Shown here: positions 54,947 to 63,325 of the stretch, one piece after another | How positions within the stretch are numbered: the stretch's first letter is position 1 | Layout: each line of letters opens with the position of its first letter | Assembly (NCBI RefSeq): GCF_023277745.1 | Contig: NZ_CP086322.1 | Coordinates: forward strand, 7,874,001-7,938,000 | Direction: 5' to 3' | DNA: 64,000 nt | From: Streptomyces halobius | GTDB taxonomy: Bacteria > Actinomycetota > Actinomycetes > Streptomycetales > Streptomycetaceae | The notes under the pieces: generated by a model | Told to the model about the DNA's origin: nothing | The model's input: the letters and a program-made list of their open reading frames with translations, nothing else | Databases searched by the model: none | Translations under genes and position numbers: made by a program

Positions 54947-55272
54947 CCACCTCTCCCGTGCACCGCACGACCACGACCGCCACGGCCCCCGCGGCCGGGA
55001 ACGCCGACCCGGTCGACGAGGCCGAGCGGCTGACCGTCGAGTGGGCCGCCCGTGTCCTGGAGGACCCGGAGGCCTGCGCCGAGGACAACTTCCTGGACCT
55101 CGGCGGGCATTCGCTCCTCGCGCTCCGCATGTGCCGGTACGCCAAGGAGCGGTTCGGCGTCGAGTATGACCTGATGGTGCTCTTCGAGGCCGACCTCGCC
55201 ACGGCGGCTCGCGACCTCGTGTCCCGCGCCGGGAACGCGGCTACCGGGACGGCCACGGACGGCGAGGGGTGA
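54943..55272 (+). CDS. Peptidyl carrier protein
   Basis: A 109-residue discrete carrier with the phosphopantetheine site S57 in LDLGGHSLLALRM, an acidic helix 1 region and flexible Thr/Ala-rich ends. ATG overlaps the adenylation gene stop and its own stop overlaps the KASIII-like gene, so the three are made together. It presumably carries the aminoacyl thioester on which the KASIII-like enzyme, methyltransferase or reductase acts. Confidence 0.93.
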   Translation: MTTSPVHRTTTTATAPAAGNADPVDEAERLTVEWAARVLEDPEACAEDNFLDLGGHSLLALRMCRYAKERFGVEYDLMVLFEADLATAARDLVSRAGNAATGTATDGEG

Positions 55273-56327
55273 GCGCCATGACTCCGCCACGGACCGCGAC
55301 CCCGCCTGCCGCCGTGCAGTGCGGCATCGCGGCCTTCGGCCTCGCCTTCGGCGAGGACCGGGACGTGGCCGCCACTGCGGCCGACTACGTCGACAACCCC
55401 GAGCGGGTCGTCAACTGGGGCTTCCGCACCTATCACCGCGCCCCGGACGACGTGCACGCCACCGGCCTCGCACACGCCGCCGCCCAGCGGGCGCTGGACC
55501 GGCTCGGCCTCGCCGCCGAGGATCTCGACCTCGTCGTCGTCGCCAACTCCGACCTGCCGGAGTACGCCTACCGCGACGGAGCCGCCGCGCTCGCCCGCGA
55601 GCTGGGCATCGAGCGCACCCAGACCCTGCTGCTCACCGAGGGCTGCGGCGCGGGCGTCCACGGGCTGTACTACGTGGCCTCCACGATGGCAATGCAGCCC
55701 GAGGTGGAGACGGCGCTGTTCGTCGCCGTGAACCGGGTCAGCGAGTACCACCGCAATCGGATGAACGTCTTCAGCGCGGTGCTCAGCGACGGCGCCGCCG
55801 CTGTCGTCCTGCGCCGCGGACACGGTGCCAATCAGTGGCTCGCCACCGAGCAGTTCACCGAACCAGAACACTGCGATCTGCTGCGGGTGGACTTCGGCGG
55901 GACGGTCAACCCGGTGCCGCCCGAGGGCTGGTCGAGCCGCGAGGCCCCTGGCGGGCACGAGTCCGTACGCCGCCAGTTCGGCGATGATCCGGTGGTGCTC
56001 CAGCGCTTCCTCACCAACCGTTACGCGCGGCTGCTGGAGGTCGTCGACGGGGCCTGCCGTCGGGCCGGCCTCCAGCGGCGGGACATCGACCACCTCATCT
56101 ACCTCAACGACAGCGCGGCCAGCATCGATGCCGTGGCGGAGCCGCTGGGCGTGCCGCTGAGCCGTACCAACGCCGCGCTCGCCCCCGGCCACGGCCACAT
56201 GGGCGCCGCCGACCAGCTGGTGTCGCTCGCCCAGCAGCTGGAGCGCGGCGAGATCGCGTCCGGGGACGTCGTCGCCCTGTGCGGCATCTCGACCGACCGC
56301 TGGAGCGCCACCCTTGTCCGCGCCTAG
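55269..56327 (+). CDS. KASIII-like acyl/aminoacyl transferase
   Basis: This 352-residue thiolase-fold protein has nucleophile C126 in LLTEGCGAGVHGL. The remaining triad differs from FabH: the HQAN segment is IYLNDSA and the GNTSAA segment is GHGHMGAAD, so His replaces Asn and the usual His is absent. This suggests a transferase, as in CerJ-type enzymes, or an unusual condensing role instead of fatty-acid initiation. It probably moves the carrier-bound acyl group onto the phenazine or makes a C-C bond. GTG start overlapping the carrier gene. Confidence 0.82.
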   Translation: MSAMTPPRTATPPAAVQCGIAAFGLAFGEDRDVAATAADYVDNPERVVNWGFRTYHRAPDDVHATGLAHAAAQRALDRLGLAAEDLDLVVVANSDLPEYAYRDGAAALARELGIERTQTLLLTEGCGAGVHGLYYVASTMAMQPEVETALFVAVNRVSEYHRNRMNVFSAVLSDGAAAVVLRRGHGANQWLATEQFTEPEHCDLLRVDFGGTVNPVPPEGWSSREAPGGHESVRRQFGDDPVVLQRFLTNRYARLLEVVDGACRRAGLQRRDIDHLIYLNDSAASIDAVAEPLGVPLSRTNAALAPGHGHMGAADQLVSLAQQLERGEIASGDVVALCGISTDRWSATLVRA

Positions 56328-56372
56328 CGCGGCCGGGCAGGCCCGGCCCTTCCACTCTTCCGGGAGACAGAC

Positions 56373-57569
56373 ATGACCAAGCTCATATCCGAAGCAGCCG
56401 ACGCCCCAGATACCCCGACTGCCCCCGGCGGGGACCCGGCAGCCCGTACACCCCGTGCGCCTCAGGAGGGCGACGTCCCGGGCTCCGGTCTGCTGGACCT
56501 GCCCCCGCAGGCGCAGCCCGACCCCGATGCCTATGTCCGGGCCGCCATGGAGTGGCACTTCAGCTCCGAGACCGGCTCCCGGTACTGGCTGGAGCGCGCC
56601 CGTACCCTCGGCTTCGACCCGCGTACCGAGGTCCGCACCCACGAGGACCTGCGGCTGTTCCCGAACGTCGCCGCCGAGCTGCGGGACGTTCCCGCCGCCG
56701 ACCTGATCCCCCGCGGCTACGGGCCGCGCCCGGATGTCGTCGGCATCTTTGAGAGCGGCGGCACCACCGGCGCCCCCAAGCGGGTGGTCCTGATGCGTGA
56801 CTGGTTCGAGCGGATGCTCGCTGCCTCCAACGCCAATCTGGACGCGCATGGCTTCCCGCGCGGGGCGGACTGGCTCGGCATCGCCCCCTCGGGGCCGCAT
56901 ATCGTCGGCGAGTTCTTCCGCCGCTCAGCCGCCACGCACGGCCGGTACGGCTTCTCGATCGACCTGGACCCGCGCTGGGTGAAGAAACTCATTGCGCTCG
57001 GCCGCGTCAGGGAGGCCGGAGAATACGCCGAACACGTACTGGACCAGGCCGAGTTCGTACTCAGATCGCAGGAGATCGGGGTGCTCACGATCACCCCGTC
57101 GCTGATGGAGAGGCTCGCCCAGCGTGACGATCTGGTGGAGCTGGTGAACGAGAAGGTGCGGGCCATCCGCTGGGGCGGCACCCAGCTTGACCCGGATTCG
57201 CGGTACCTGTACCGGACGGAGGTGTTTCCCGAGGTCGACCTGTGCGGCAACTACGGCAGCACGATGATGCTCGGCGTCGCCGGCGAACGGCCCGGGCTGC
57301 CGGACGACGGGCCCTGCGTTTTCGACCCGCTCAGCCCGTACGTCACCTTCTCCGTCGTCGACCCGGACAGCGGGCGGCCCGTCGCCTACGGCGAACGCGG
57401 CCAGGTGCTGGTGCACCACGTCAGCAAGTCCTTCCTGCTGCCCAACAACCTGGAGCGGGACCTGGCCACCCGAGTCGAGGCGCCGCAGGGCCGGGCGGGC
57501 GACTCCGTTGCCGACATCGCGCCGGTCGCGACCTTCGAGAACGAGGCCGTCATCGAGGGCGTCTACTGA
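56373..57569 (+). CDS. LuxE/phenylacetate-CoA-ligase-like AMP-forming enzyme
   Basis: This 398-residue adenylate-forming enzyme has the ATP loop IFESGGTTGAPKRVVLM at about 125-141, RWGGTQLDPDSR, and DLCGNYGSTMMLG as the A5 equivalent. A full C-terminal subdomain is not seen. Its form is between phenylacetate-CoA ligases and LuxE acyl-protein synthetases. It may activate phenazine-1-carboxylate or another acid. Together with the LuxC-like reductase two genes later it could reduce a carboxylate to an aldehyde. Confidence 0.82.
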   Translation: MTKLISEAADAPDTPTAPGGDPAARTPRAPQEGDVPGSGLLDLPPQAQPDPDAYVRAAMEWHFSSETGSRYWLERARTLGFDPRTEVRTHEDLRLFPNVAAELRDVPAADLIPRGYGPRPDVVGIFESGGTTGAPKRVVLMRDWFERMLAASNANLDAHGFPRGADWLGIAPSGPHIVGEFFRRSAATHGRYGFSIDLDPRWVKKLIALGRVREAGEYAEHVLDQAEFVLRSQEIGVLTITPSLMERLAQRDDLVELVNEKVRAIRWGGTQLDPDSRYLYRTEVFPEVDLCGNYGSTMMLGVAGERPGLPDDGPCVFDPLSPYVTFSVVDPDSGRPVAYGERGQVLVHHVSKSFLLPNNLERDLATRVEAPQGRAGDSVADIAPVATFENEAVIEGVY

Positions 57570-57611
57570 CCGCCCGTTCGCCCACCCCGCCGCATCCCAG
57601 GAGCGAAACGC

Positions 57612-59144
57612 ATGATCTCCGAAACCCGGACCAGTACCACCCGCGAGCGGATCGCGGACCTCCTGATCCAGCACGAGCAGGTCTCCCGCGCCCTCGTCCT
57701 CCCGGCCACCGGCACCGCACCCGGAGCCGGCACCACTGCCTTCGTGGTCCCCGCCGGGGATGCCGACGGCGCCGGGCGCGCGGGCGCGGAGGAACAGGTC
57801 GAGGACTGGCAGCAGCTCTACGACCGGCTCTACGAGGACGCCGAACCGGGCCCCTGGGGTGACAATTTCGTGGGCTGGAACAGCAGTTACGACCGACGTC
57901 CGATCGACCGGGACGAGATGCGCCAGTGGCGGTCCCGTACCGTCGAGCGCATCCGGGACTTGCGGCCGCGCCGGGTGCTGGAGATCGGCGCCGGCAGCGG
58001 TCTGCTGCTCTCCCGGCTCGCCCGCGACTGCGTGTCCTACTGGGCCACCGACCTGTCCCCCGTGGCCGTCGACGACCTCGCCCGGCACGTCGCGGACGAC
58101 CCGGCGCTGGCGGACCGGGTCACGCTGCGTGCCCAGCCCGCCGACCGCGTGGACGGACTCCCCACCGGCTACTTCGACACCGTCGTCATCAACTCCGTCG
58201 TCCAGCTCTTCCCCTCCGGCGACTACCTCACCACCGTCGTCAACCGGGCGTTGACCCTGCTGGCCCCCGGCGGGCACGTCTTCCTGGGCGACATCCGCGA
58301 CCCCAGGAGCCTGAGCTGCCTGCACACGATTGTCGCGGTGGGCCGCCCGACCGCCAGGGACGCCGCATACGTCTTGCGCACGGCGCGCCGGACGCGGGCG
58401 CGTGAGGAGGAACTCTTCGTCCACCCCGACTACTTCGCCCGCCTGGCCCACTCCCACCCGGAGCTGGCCGGGGCCGACCTCCGGCTCAAGCGCGGCGACT
58501 ACCACAATGAGCTGTCCCGGCACCGCTACGACGTCGTGCTGCACAAGACCGGCGACGATCGGTTCACCGCGGTCGCCGACTGCGCCGAGCTGCGCTGGGG
58601 GAGCGACGCCGAGGACACGGGCGAGCTGGTGGAGCGGATGCGGGGCGCAGAGCTGCCCGTCCGGGTCACCGGCATCCCCAATGCGCGCCTCGCGGGCGAG
58701 TTCGCGGCCTGCCGGGCGCTGGAGGCGGGCGCGGGGCTGGAGCGGGCCAGGGAACTGCTCGCCCACCCCGAACGGCCCGACGCCGTCGACCCGCACACCC
58801 TGGATCTGCTCGCCGAGCGCGCCGGACTGCACGTCGCCCTCACCCCCGCACAGGGCGATCCGGCATGCTTCGAGGCGGTGTTCACGGATGCGGGAGCCCA
58901 CACGGATCCCGGTGACGGCATGGGCGCCGGCGCACCCGCGCTGACCGGCACCTACCGCCCCGAGCAGCTCGCCGACGAGCCCGGAAGCGGCTCGCTCACC
59001 GAGATACCGGCAGCTGTGCACCGTGCCGAAGCCTTCGCAGCCCGCGTGCACGACTGGCTGCGTGAGCGGCTCCCCGCCGACGAGCTGCCCACCGCCGTGG
59101 TCCCCGTCGGGACGCTGCCCCCGCTGCCGGAAGGAAGCCACTGA
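57612..59144 (+). CDS. Methyltransferase embedded in adenylation-subdomain remnants
   Basis: The 510-residue protein is like the methyltransferase part of an interrupted NRPS A domain, standing alone. The N-terminus RIADLLIQHEQVSRALVLP resembles the region after A8. The MT core follows, with LYDRLYEDAEPGPWGDNFVG, SSYDRRPIDRDEMRQW and SAM motif VLEIGAGSGLLLSRLA (122-137). The end LRERLPADELPTAVVPV then GTLPPLPEGS resembles A9-A10, with the A10 lysine lost. It probably N- or C-methylates the aminoacyl unit bound to the carrier protein. It overlaps the next gene by one base. Confidence 0.82.
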   Translation: MISETRTSTTRERIADLLIQHEQVSRALVLPATGTAPGAGTTAFVVPAGDADGAGRAGAEEQVEDWQQLYDRLYEDAEPGPWGDNFVGWNSSYDRRPIDRDEMRQWRSRTVERIRDLRPRRVLEIGAGSGLLLSRLARDCVSYWATDLSPVAVDDLARHVADDPALADRVTLRAQPADRVDGLPTGYFDTVVINSVVQLFPSGDYLTTVVNRALTLLAPGGHVFLGDIRDPRSLSCLHTIVAVGRPTARDAAYVLRTARRTRAREEELFVHPDYFARLAHSHPELAGADLRLKRGDYHNELSRHRYDVVLHKTGDDRFTAVADCAELRWGSDAEDTGELVERMRGAELPVRVTGIPNARLAGEFAACRALEAGAGLERARELLAHPERPDAVDPHTLDLLAERAGLHVALTPAQGDPACFEAVFTDAGAHTDPGDGMGAGAPALTGTYRPEQLADEPGSGSLTEIPAAVHRAEAFAARVHDWLRERLPADELPTAVVPVGTLPPLPEGSH

Positions 59145-60589
59145 TGTCGCTACCCGCAACCGCCCCTGCCCTCGCTGCCCAGTCTGCCCGCCCGCCGCGG
59201 GACGCCGTCCCGTCCCGCACCCTGTACGCGCTCGACGCGCTCGGGGCACGCGGCACCTACCGGGCCCGCACACGCCGTACCGTCACCGACGCCACCGGTC
59301 AGGAGCTGGCCGAACTCAGCCTGGTGCCACCGCTGTTCATCCACCGCACCATGGTGGCCCTGCGCCGCGCCGAGCCGCCGGAGGCCGACGAGCGGGCGGC
59401 ACTGCTGCACCGTGCTGCCCGGCTCTTCGCCACCGGCGAGGTCGCGGGCCTGTCCCCGGCCGCGTACGAGGAGGCGGCGAGCCGGGCTGGCGGTATCCCG
59501 GTGTCCATCGTGCGCCGGGCCACGGCCACAACCGCTGAACGGCTGCGCCGCGCGTACGAGAGCGTCCAGTACGCCCGTCCCGCCGGTACGGTGAACGGCT
59601 GGCAGGACCCGCTGACCCGGACCGGGCGCGGCACCTGGACCCGGCGCGGCGAGGTATTCGCCGTGCACGCGGCCGGAAACCACCCGGGCACCCACAGCAT
59701 CTGGCCGGAGGCGCTCGCGCTCGGCTACCGGGTGGCCGTGCGGCCCTCGCGCCGGGAACCGTTCACCCCACACCGGCTGGTCTCCGCACTGCGTGCCGCA
59801 GGCTTCGGCGACAACCAGGTCGCCCTGCTCCCCACCGAGCACCAGCACGCGGACGCGCTGCGCCGCGGCGCCGACCTGTCGCTGGTCTACGGCGGCGCGG
59901 GCATCGTCGAGCAATACGCCGGTGACCCGGCTGTGCGGGTGCAGGGCCCCGGCCGGTCCAAGATTCTGATCACTGCCGACACCGACTGGCGCGCGCACCT
60001 CGACACCCTCGTCGACTCCGTCAGCGGGCACGGCGGCACCGGCTGCGTGAACACCACCGCCGTGTTCGTCGAGGGCGATGCGGGCGAGCTGGCTGCCGCC
60101 CTTGCCGAGCGGCTCGCTGTCCTGCCCTCACTGCCGCCCTGCGACGACCGGGCCGTGCTGCCGGTCCAGCCTGCAGCAACTGCGCGGGCCGTGGCGGCCC
60201 ACCTGCTGCGTACAGCAGCCGGCACCCGGGCCTGGCTCGGCGGCGAAGGCGTGGCGGATGAGCTGGGCGACGGCAGCGCCGTACTGCGCCCGGCAGTCCA
60301 CCAGCTGCCCCGGGCAGACGCCCCGCAGGCCGCAGTCGAACTGCCCTTTCCCTGTGTCTGGGTAGCCCCGTGGCGCAGGACGGACGGGGTCGCGCCGCTG
60401 CGGGACAGCCTCGTACTCGCCGCCGTCACCCGGGACGAGGAGCTGGTGGGACGGCTGGTCGCGGAGCCGAGTATCAGCAACGTCTTCGTCGGCGGTGGCC
60501 ACCCCACCCATCTGAAGGAGCACGGCCTCCCGCACGACGGCTACCTCTCCGAGTTCCTCATGCGCAGCAAGTCCGTCATCCGTAACTGA
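59144..60589 (+). CDS. LuxC-like acyl reductase (aldehyde dehydrogenase fold)
   Basis: A 481-residue ALDH-superfamily protein with nucleophile Cys in GHGGTGCVNTTAVFVEG, ADLSLVYGGAGIVEQYAG and the NADPH-side WTRRGEVFAVHAAGNHPGTH. The form is closest to LuxC/acyl-CoA reductases rather than true aldehyde dehydrogenases. It should reduce an acyl thioester or acyl-enzyme to an aldehyde. ATG directly overlaps the methyltransferase stop. Its partner could be the LuxE-like ligase or the carrier protein. Confidence 0.85.
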   Translation: MSLPATAPALAAQSARPPRDAVPSRTLYALDALGARGTYRARTRRTVTDATGQELAELSLVPPLFIHRTMVALRRAEPPEADERAALLHRAARLFATGEVAGLSPAAYEEAASRAGGIPVSIVRRATATTAERLRRAYESVQYARPAGTVNGWQDPLTRTGRGTWTRRGEVFAVHAAGNHPGTHSIWPEALALGYRVAVRPSRREPFTPHRLVSALRAAGFGDNQVALLPTEHQHADALRRGADLSLVYGGAGIVEQYAGDPAVRVQGPGRSKILITADTDWRAHLDTLVDSVSGHGGTGCVNTTAVFVEGDAGELAAALAERLAVLPSLPPCDDRAVLPVQPAATARAVAAHLLRTAAGTRAWLGGEGVADELGDGSAVLRPAVHQLPRADAPQAAVELPFPCVWVAPWRRTDGVAPLRDSLVLAAVTRDEELVGRLVAEPSISNVFVGGGHPTHLKEHGLPHDGYLSEFLMRSKSVIRN

Positions 60590-60612
60590 CCCGCACCCGA
60601 AGGAACATCGCC

Positions 60613-61860
60613 ATGACTCCCACCGGGCCCCCTCCGACCGTCACCGCCGCCATCAGTTCCCGCCCGTACGCCGCTCAGCAGCCGGAGTGGCCGGACCCCG
60701 CACAGGTGCGTGAGGTTACCGACCTTCTGCGCGACCTGCCACCGCTGGTGTCCCCCGCCGAGACCGCTCGGGTACGCGCGCGCCTGGCCGAGGCCGCCAC
60801 CGGCAACGCGCTGCTGCTCCAAGGCGGCCACTGTGCCGAGGAGTTCGGTGCCCGGGCGCTGCGCGAGGCCACCGCCAACGCCGTCCTGCTGCGTCAGATG
60901 GCCACCGTGCTCTCCTACGGGACGACCCTGCCCGTGCTGCCCGTCGGCCGGATGGCCGGCCAGTACGCCAAGCCACGCTCGCGCCCCACCGAGACCCGCG
61001 AGGGCATGGAGCTGCCCTCCTACCGGGGTGACGCCGTGAACGCGGCCGGATTCAGCGCCAGAGAGCGACGGCCCGCCCCCCGGCGCATGGTCACCGCCTA
61101 CTACCAGTCCGCAGAGGTGCTGCACCGTATCCGCGCAGGTAACGCCGTACGGCCGGACGTCCCGGGGGCGACCGAGGCGGCAGTGGAGGGCCCGGTCGAG
61201 GACCTGTACGTCAGCCACGAGGCGCTGCTGCTCGACTACGAGCGTGCCCTGGTCCGTACTGACCCTGCCACGGGCGGTCGCTACGCCTCCTCCGGCCACC
61301 TGCTGTGGATCGGCGAACGTACCCGGCAAGTCGACGGCGCCCACGTCGAGTTCGCGGCCGGAGTGGACAACCCGGTGGCCGTCAAGGTCGGCCCGACGGC
61401 GACCCCGGACGAACTCCTGGCCCTGGCCGCCGCCCTCGACCCCGGTATGCGGCCCGGTCGGCTCACCTTCGTCAGCAGGATGGGCGCCGACCGCATCCGC
61501 GAGGTGCTGCCGGAACTCGTCGGCAAGGTCGCCGCCTCCGGCTCCCCAGCCCTGTGGGTGTGCGACCCGATGCATGGCAACACCCGCACCACCGAGGACG
61601 GGGCCAAGACACGCTGGATGTCCGACATCACGGACGAGGTCCGGGCATTCATCGCCGTTCACCGGGCGATCGGCACGCATCCCGGCGGCCTGCACCTGGA
61701 GCTGACAGCGGATGACGTCACCGAGTGCCTGGGCGGCTCCACCCCGGTGCGACCGGAAGATCTCGATCGTCACTACACCAGCGTCTGCGACCCACGGCTG
61801 AACCGCGGTCAGTCCCTGGACCTGGCCTTCTTTGCCGCGCACCTCTGGGGCACGCACTAA
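60613..61860 (+). CDS. phzC: Class II DAHP synthase PhzC
   Basis: This 415-residue plant-type 3-deoxy-D-arabino-heptulosonate 7-phosphate synthase has LLLQGGHCAEEF with the metal Cys, PVGRMAGQYAKPRS, ETREGMELPSYRGDAVN, VKVGPTATPDEL, FVSRMGADRIREVLP, WVCDPMHGNTRTT and GGLHLELT. It raises flux into the shikimate pathway for chorismate, as phzC does in other phenazine clusters. AAGGAAC lies before the ATG. An IS remnant follows immediately after the stop. Confidence 0.95.
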   Translation: MTPTGPPPTVTAAISSRPYAAQQPEWPDPAQVREVTDLLRDLPPLVSPAETARVRARLAEAATGNALLLQGGHCAEEFGARALREATANAVLLRQMATVLSYGTTLPVLPVGRMAGQYAKPRSRPTETREGMELPSYRGDAVNAAGFSARERRPAPRRMVTAYYQSAEVLHRIRAGNAVRPDVPGATEAAVEGPVEDLYVSHEALLLDYERALVRTDPATGGRYASSGHLLWIGERTRQVDGAHVEFAAGVDNPVAVKVGPTATPDELLALAAALDPGMRPGRLTFVSRMGADRIREVLPELVGKVAASGSPALWVCDPMHGNTRTTEDGAKTRWMSDITDEVRAFIAVHRAIGTHPGGLHLELTADDVTECLGGSTPVRPEDLDRHYTSVCDPRLNRGQSLDLAFFAAHLWGTH

Positions 61861-61863
61861 GCG

Positions 61864-62038
61864 GTGGGACGGCATCGAGACCTACCTGATCACCGGGATG
61901 GCCAACGCCGCATCCGAAGGCAACAACCGCTTCATCAAGCTCGAAGCACGCAACGCCTATCGAAATATATCTAGCGTTTCCAGCAAGCACTCACTGACCC
62001 AACCATTCATGCAACTGCTACGTCGAGAAGGCGAGTAA
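61864..62038 (+). pseudogene. ISL3-type transposase C-terminal remnant
   Basis: The short frame WDGIETYLITGMANAASEGN and NRFIKLEARNAYRN resembles the end of the DDE domain of ISL3 transposases (usually ANARSEGTNRLIKL). Only about 55 residues remain. The stretch is less GC-rich than its surroundings (GAAATATATCTAGCG). It shows that the 5-aminolevulinate synthase part was joined to the phz part by an insertion-sequence event. Confidence 0.65.
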
Positions 62039-63325
62039 ATGAACGCACACCTGGCTCCATACCTGAACGGGGAAATCGCTGGCGATCTTGCTGAAAGAAA
62101 GCGCGAATTCCTGGAGATCGGGCGTTGTTCCGGAAGCTACCCCATGGCCACGGCGCGGCGCGATGGGGTCGGTTCGGAAATAAGTGTCTGGTGCAGCAAC
62201 GACTATCTGGGAATGGGCCAGAACCGTCAGGCCATCGTGGCCATGAAGGCCGCCATCGACACCCACGGCGTAGGCTCCGGCGGTTCCCGGAACATCGGTG
62301 GGACCAACCACTACCACGTGTCTCTCGAAAATGAACTGGCGGACCTGCACGGTAAGGAAGCCGCGCTCCTGTTCACCTCGGGCTACACGGCCAACGAAGG
62401 CTCGCTCACCGTGCTGGCGGCGATGCCCAGGGACACCGTCGTGTTCTCCGACGCGAAGAACCACGCCTCGATTATCGATGGCCTCCGGCACAGCGGCGCG
62501 AAGAAGCACATCTTCCGGCACAACGACGTCGTCCACCTGGAAGAACTGCTCGCGGCCGCTCCCGCCGACTGCCCGAAGCTCATCGTCGCGGAGTCGGTCT
62601 ACTCCATGTCGGGCAACGTGGCGCCGCTCGCCGAGATTGCCGACCTTGCGGACAAGTACGGGGCCACGACCTTCATCGACGAGGTCCACGCGGTCGGCAT
62701 GTACGGCCCGCAGGGCGCCGGCATCGCCGCTCAGGAAGGCATCGCCGACCGTTTCACGGTCGTGATGGGCACCTTGGCAAAGGGTTTCGGAACGGTCGGC
62801 GGCTACATTGCGGGTCCTGCGGCCCTGGTGGACGCGGTGCGGACCTACGCGCGCTCGTTTGTCTTCACGACCTCGCTGCCGCCTGCGGTCGCGGCCGCTT
62901 CGCAGGCGTCGGTTCAGTACCTGCGGTCCTCCGATGTCGAGCGGAAGCTGCTTTTGGAGAATGCGCGGCTGCTGCACAGCCTTCTGATCGAGGCCGATAT
63001 CCCGTTCCTTTCCACGGACTCCCACATCGTTTCGGCCTTCGTCGGCGATGACGACATGTGCAAGCGGGCGTCCCAGATGCTGTTCGAGAAGTACGGGATC
63101 TACGTCCAGTCCATCAACGCCCCGAGCGTGCCCGCGGGCGAGGAGATCCTGCGGATCGCTCCGTCCGCCGTGCACGATCAGAGCGATGTCGAGAAGTTCG
63201 CCCGCGCCCTTCAGGAGATCTGGAAGCAACTGAACATCCCGACCGCGAGTGCCCGGGAATGGTCCACGTCCGGACTCCGCAGCGGCGGCGCCGACACCAC
63301 CGCGAAAGACGGACAGCCGGCCTGA
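62039..63325 (+). CDS. hemA: 5-aminolevulinate synthase
   Basis: A PLP enzyme of the alpha-oxoamine synthase family, 428 residues: [68 protein letters not shown] and the PLP lysine in [16 protein letters not shown]. It condenses glycine and succinyl-CoA. Streptomyces make heme from glutamyl-tRNA, so this copy is for secondary metabolism. With an AMP ligase overlapping its stop (TGATG) it is the signature pair for the C5N unit of manumycin-type compounds. Confidence 0.95.
   Translation: MNAHLAPYLNGEIAGDLAERKREFLEIGRCSGSYPMATARRDGVGSEISVWCSNDYLGMGQNRQAIVAMKAAIDTHGVGSGGSRNIGGTNHYHVSLENELADLHGKEAALLFTSGYTANEGSLTVLAAMPRDTVVFSDAKNHASIIDGLRHSGAKKHIFRHNDVVHLEELLAAAPADCPKLIVAESVYSMSGNVAPLAEIADLADKYGATTFIDEVHAVGMYGPQGAGIAAQEGIADRFTVVMGTLAKGFGTVGGYIAGPAALVDAVRTYARSFVFTTSLPPAVAAASQASVQYLRSSDVERKLLLENARLLHSLLIEADIPFLSTDSHIVSAFVGDDDMCKRASQMLFEKYGIYVQSINAPSVPAGEEILRIAPSAVHDQSDVEKFARALQEIWKQLNIPTASAREWSTSGLRSGGADTTAKDGQPA

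Noticed and set aside
62039..63325. Glycine C-acetyltransferase or AONS instead of aminolevulinate synthase
   Set aside because: The whole alpha-oxoamine family is alike, but the [18 protein letters not shown] and [13 protein letters not shown] segments and the overlapping AMP ligase fit aminolevulinate synthase of C5N pathways better.
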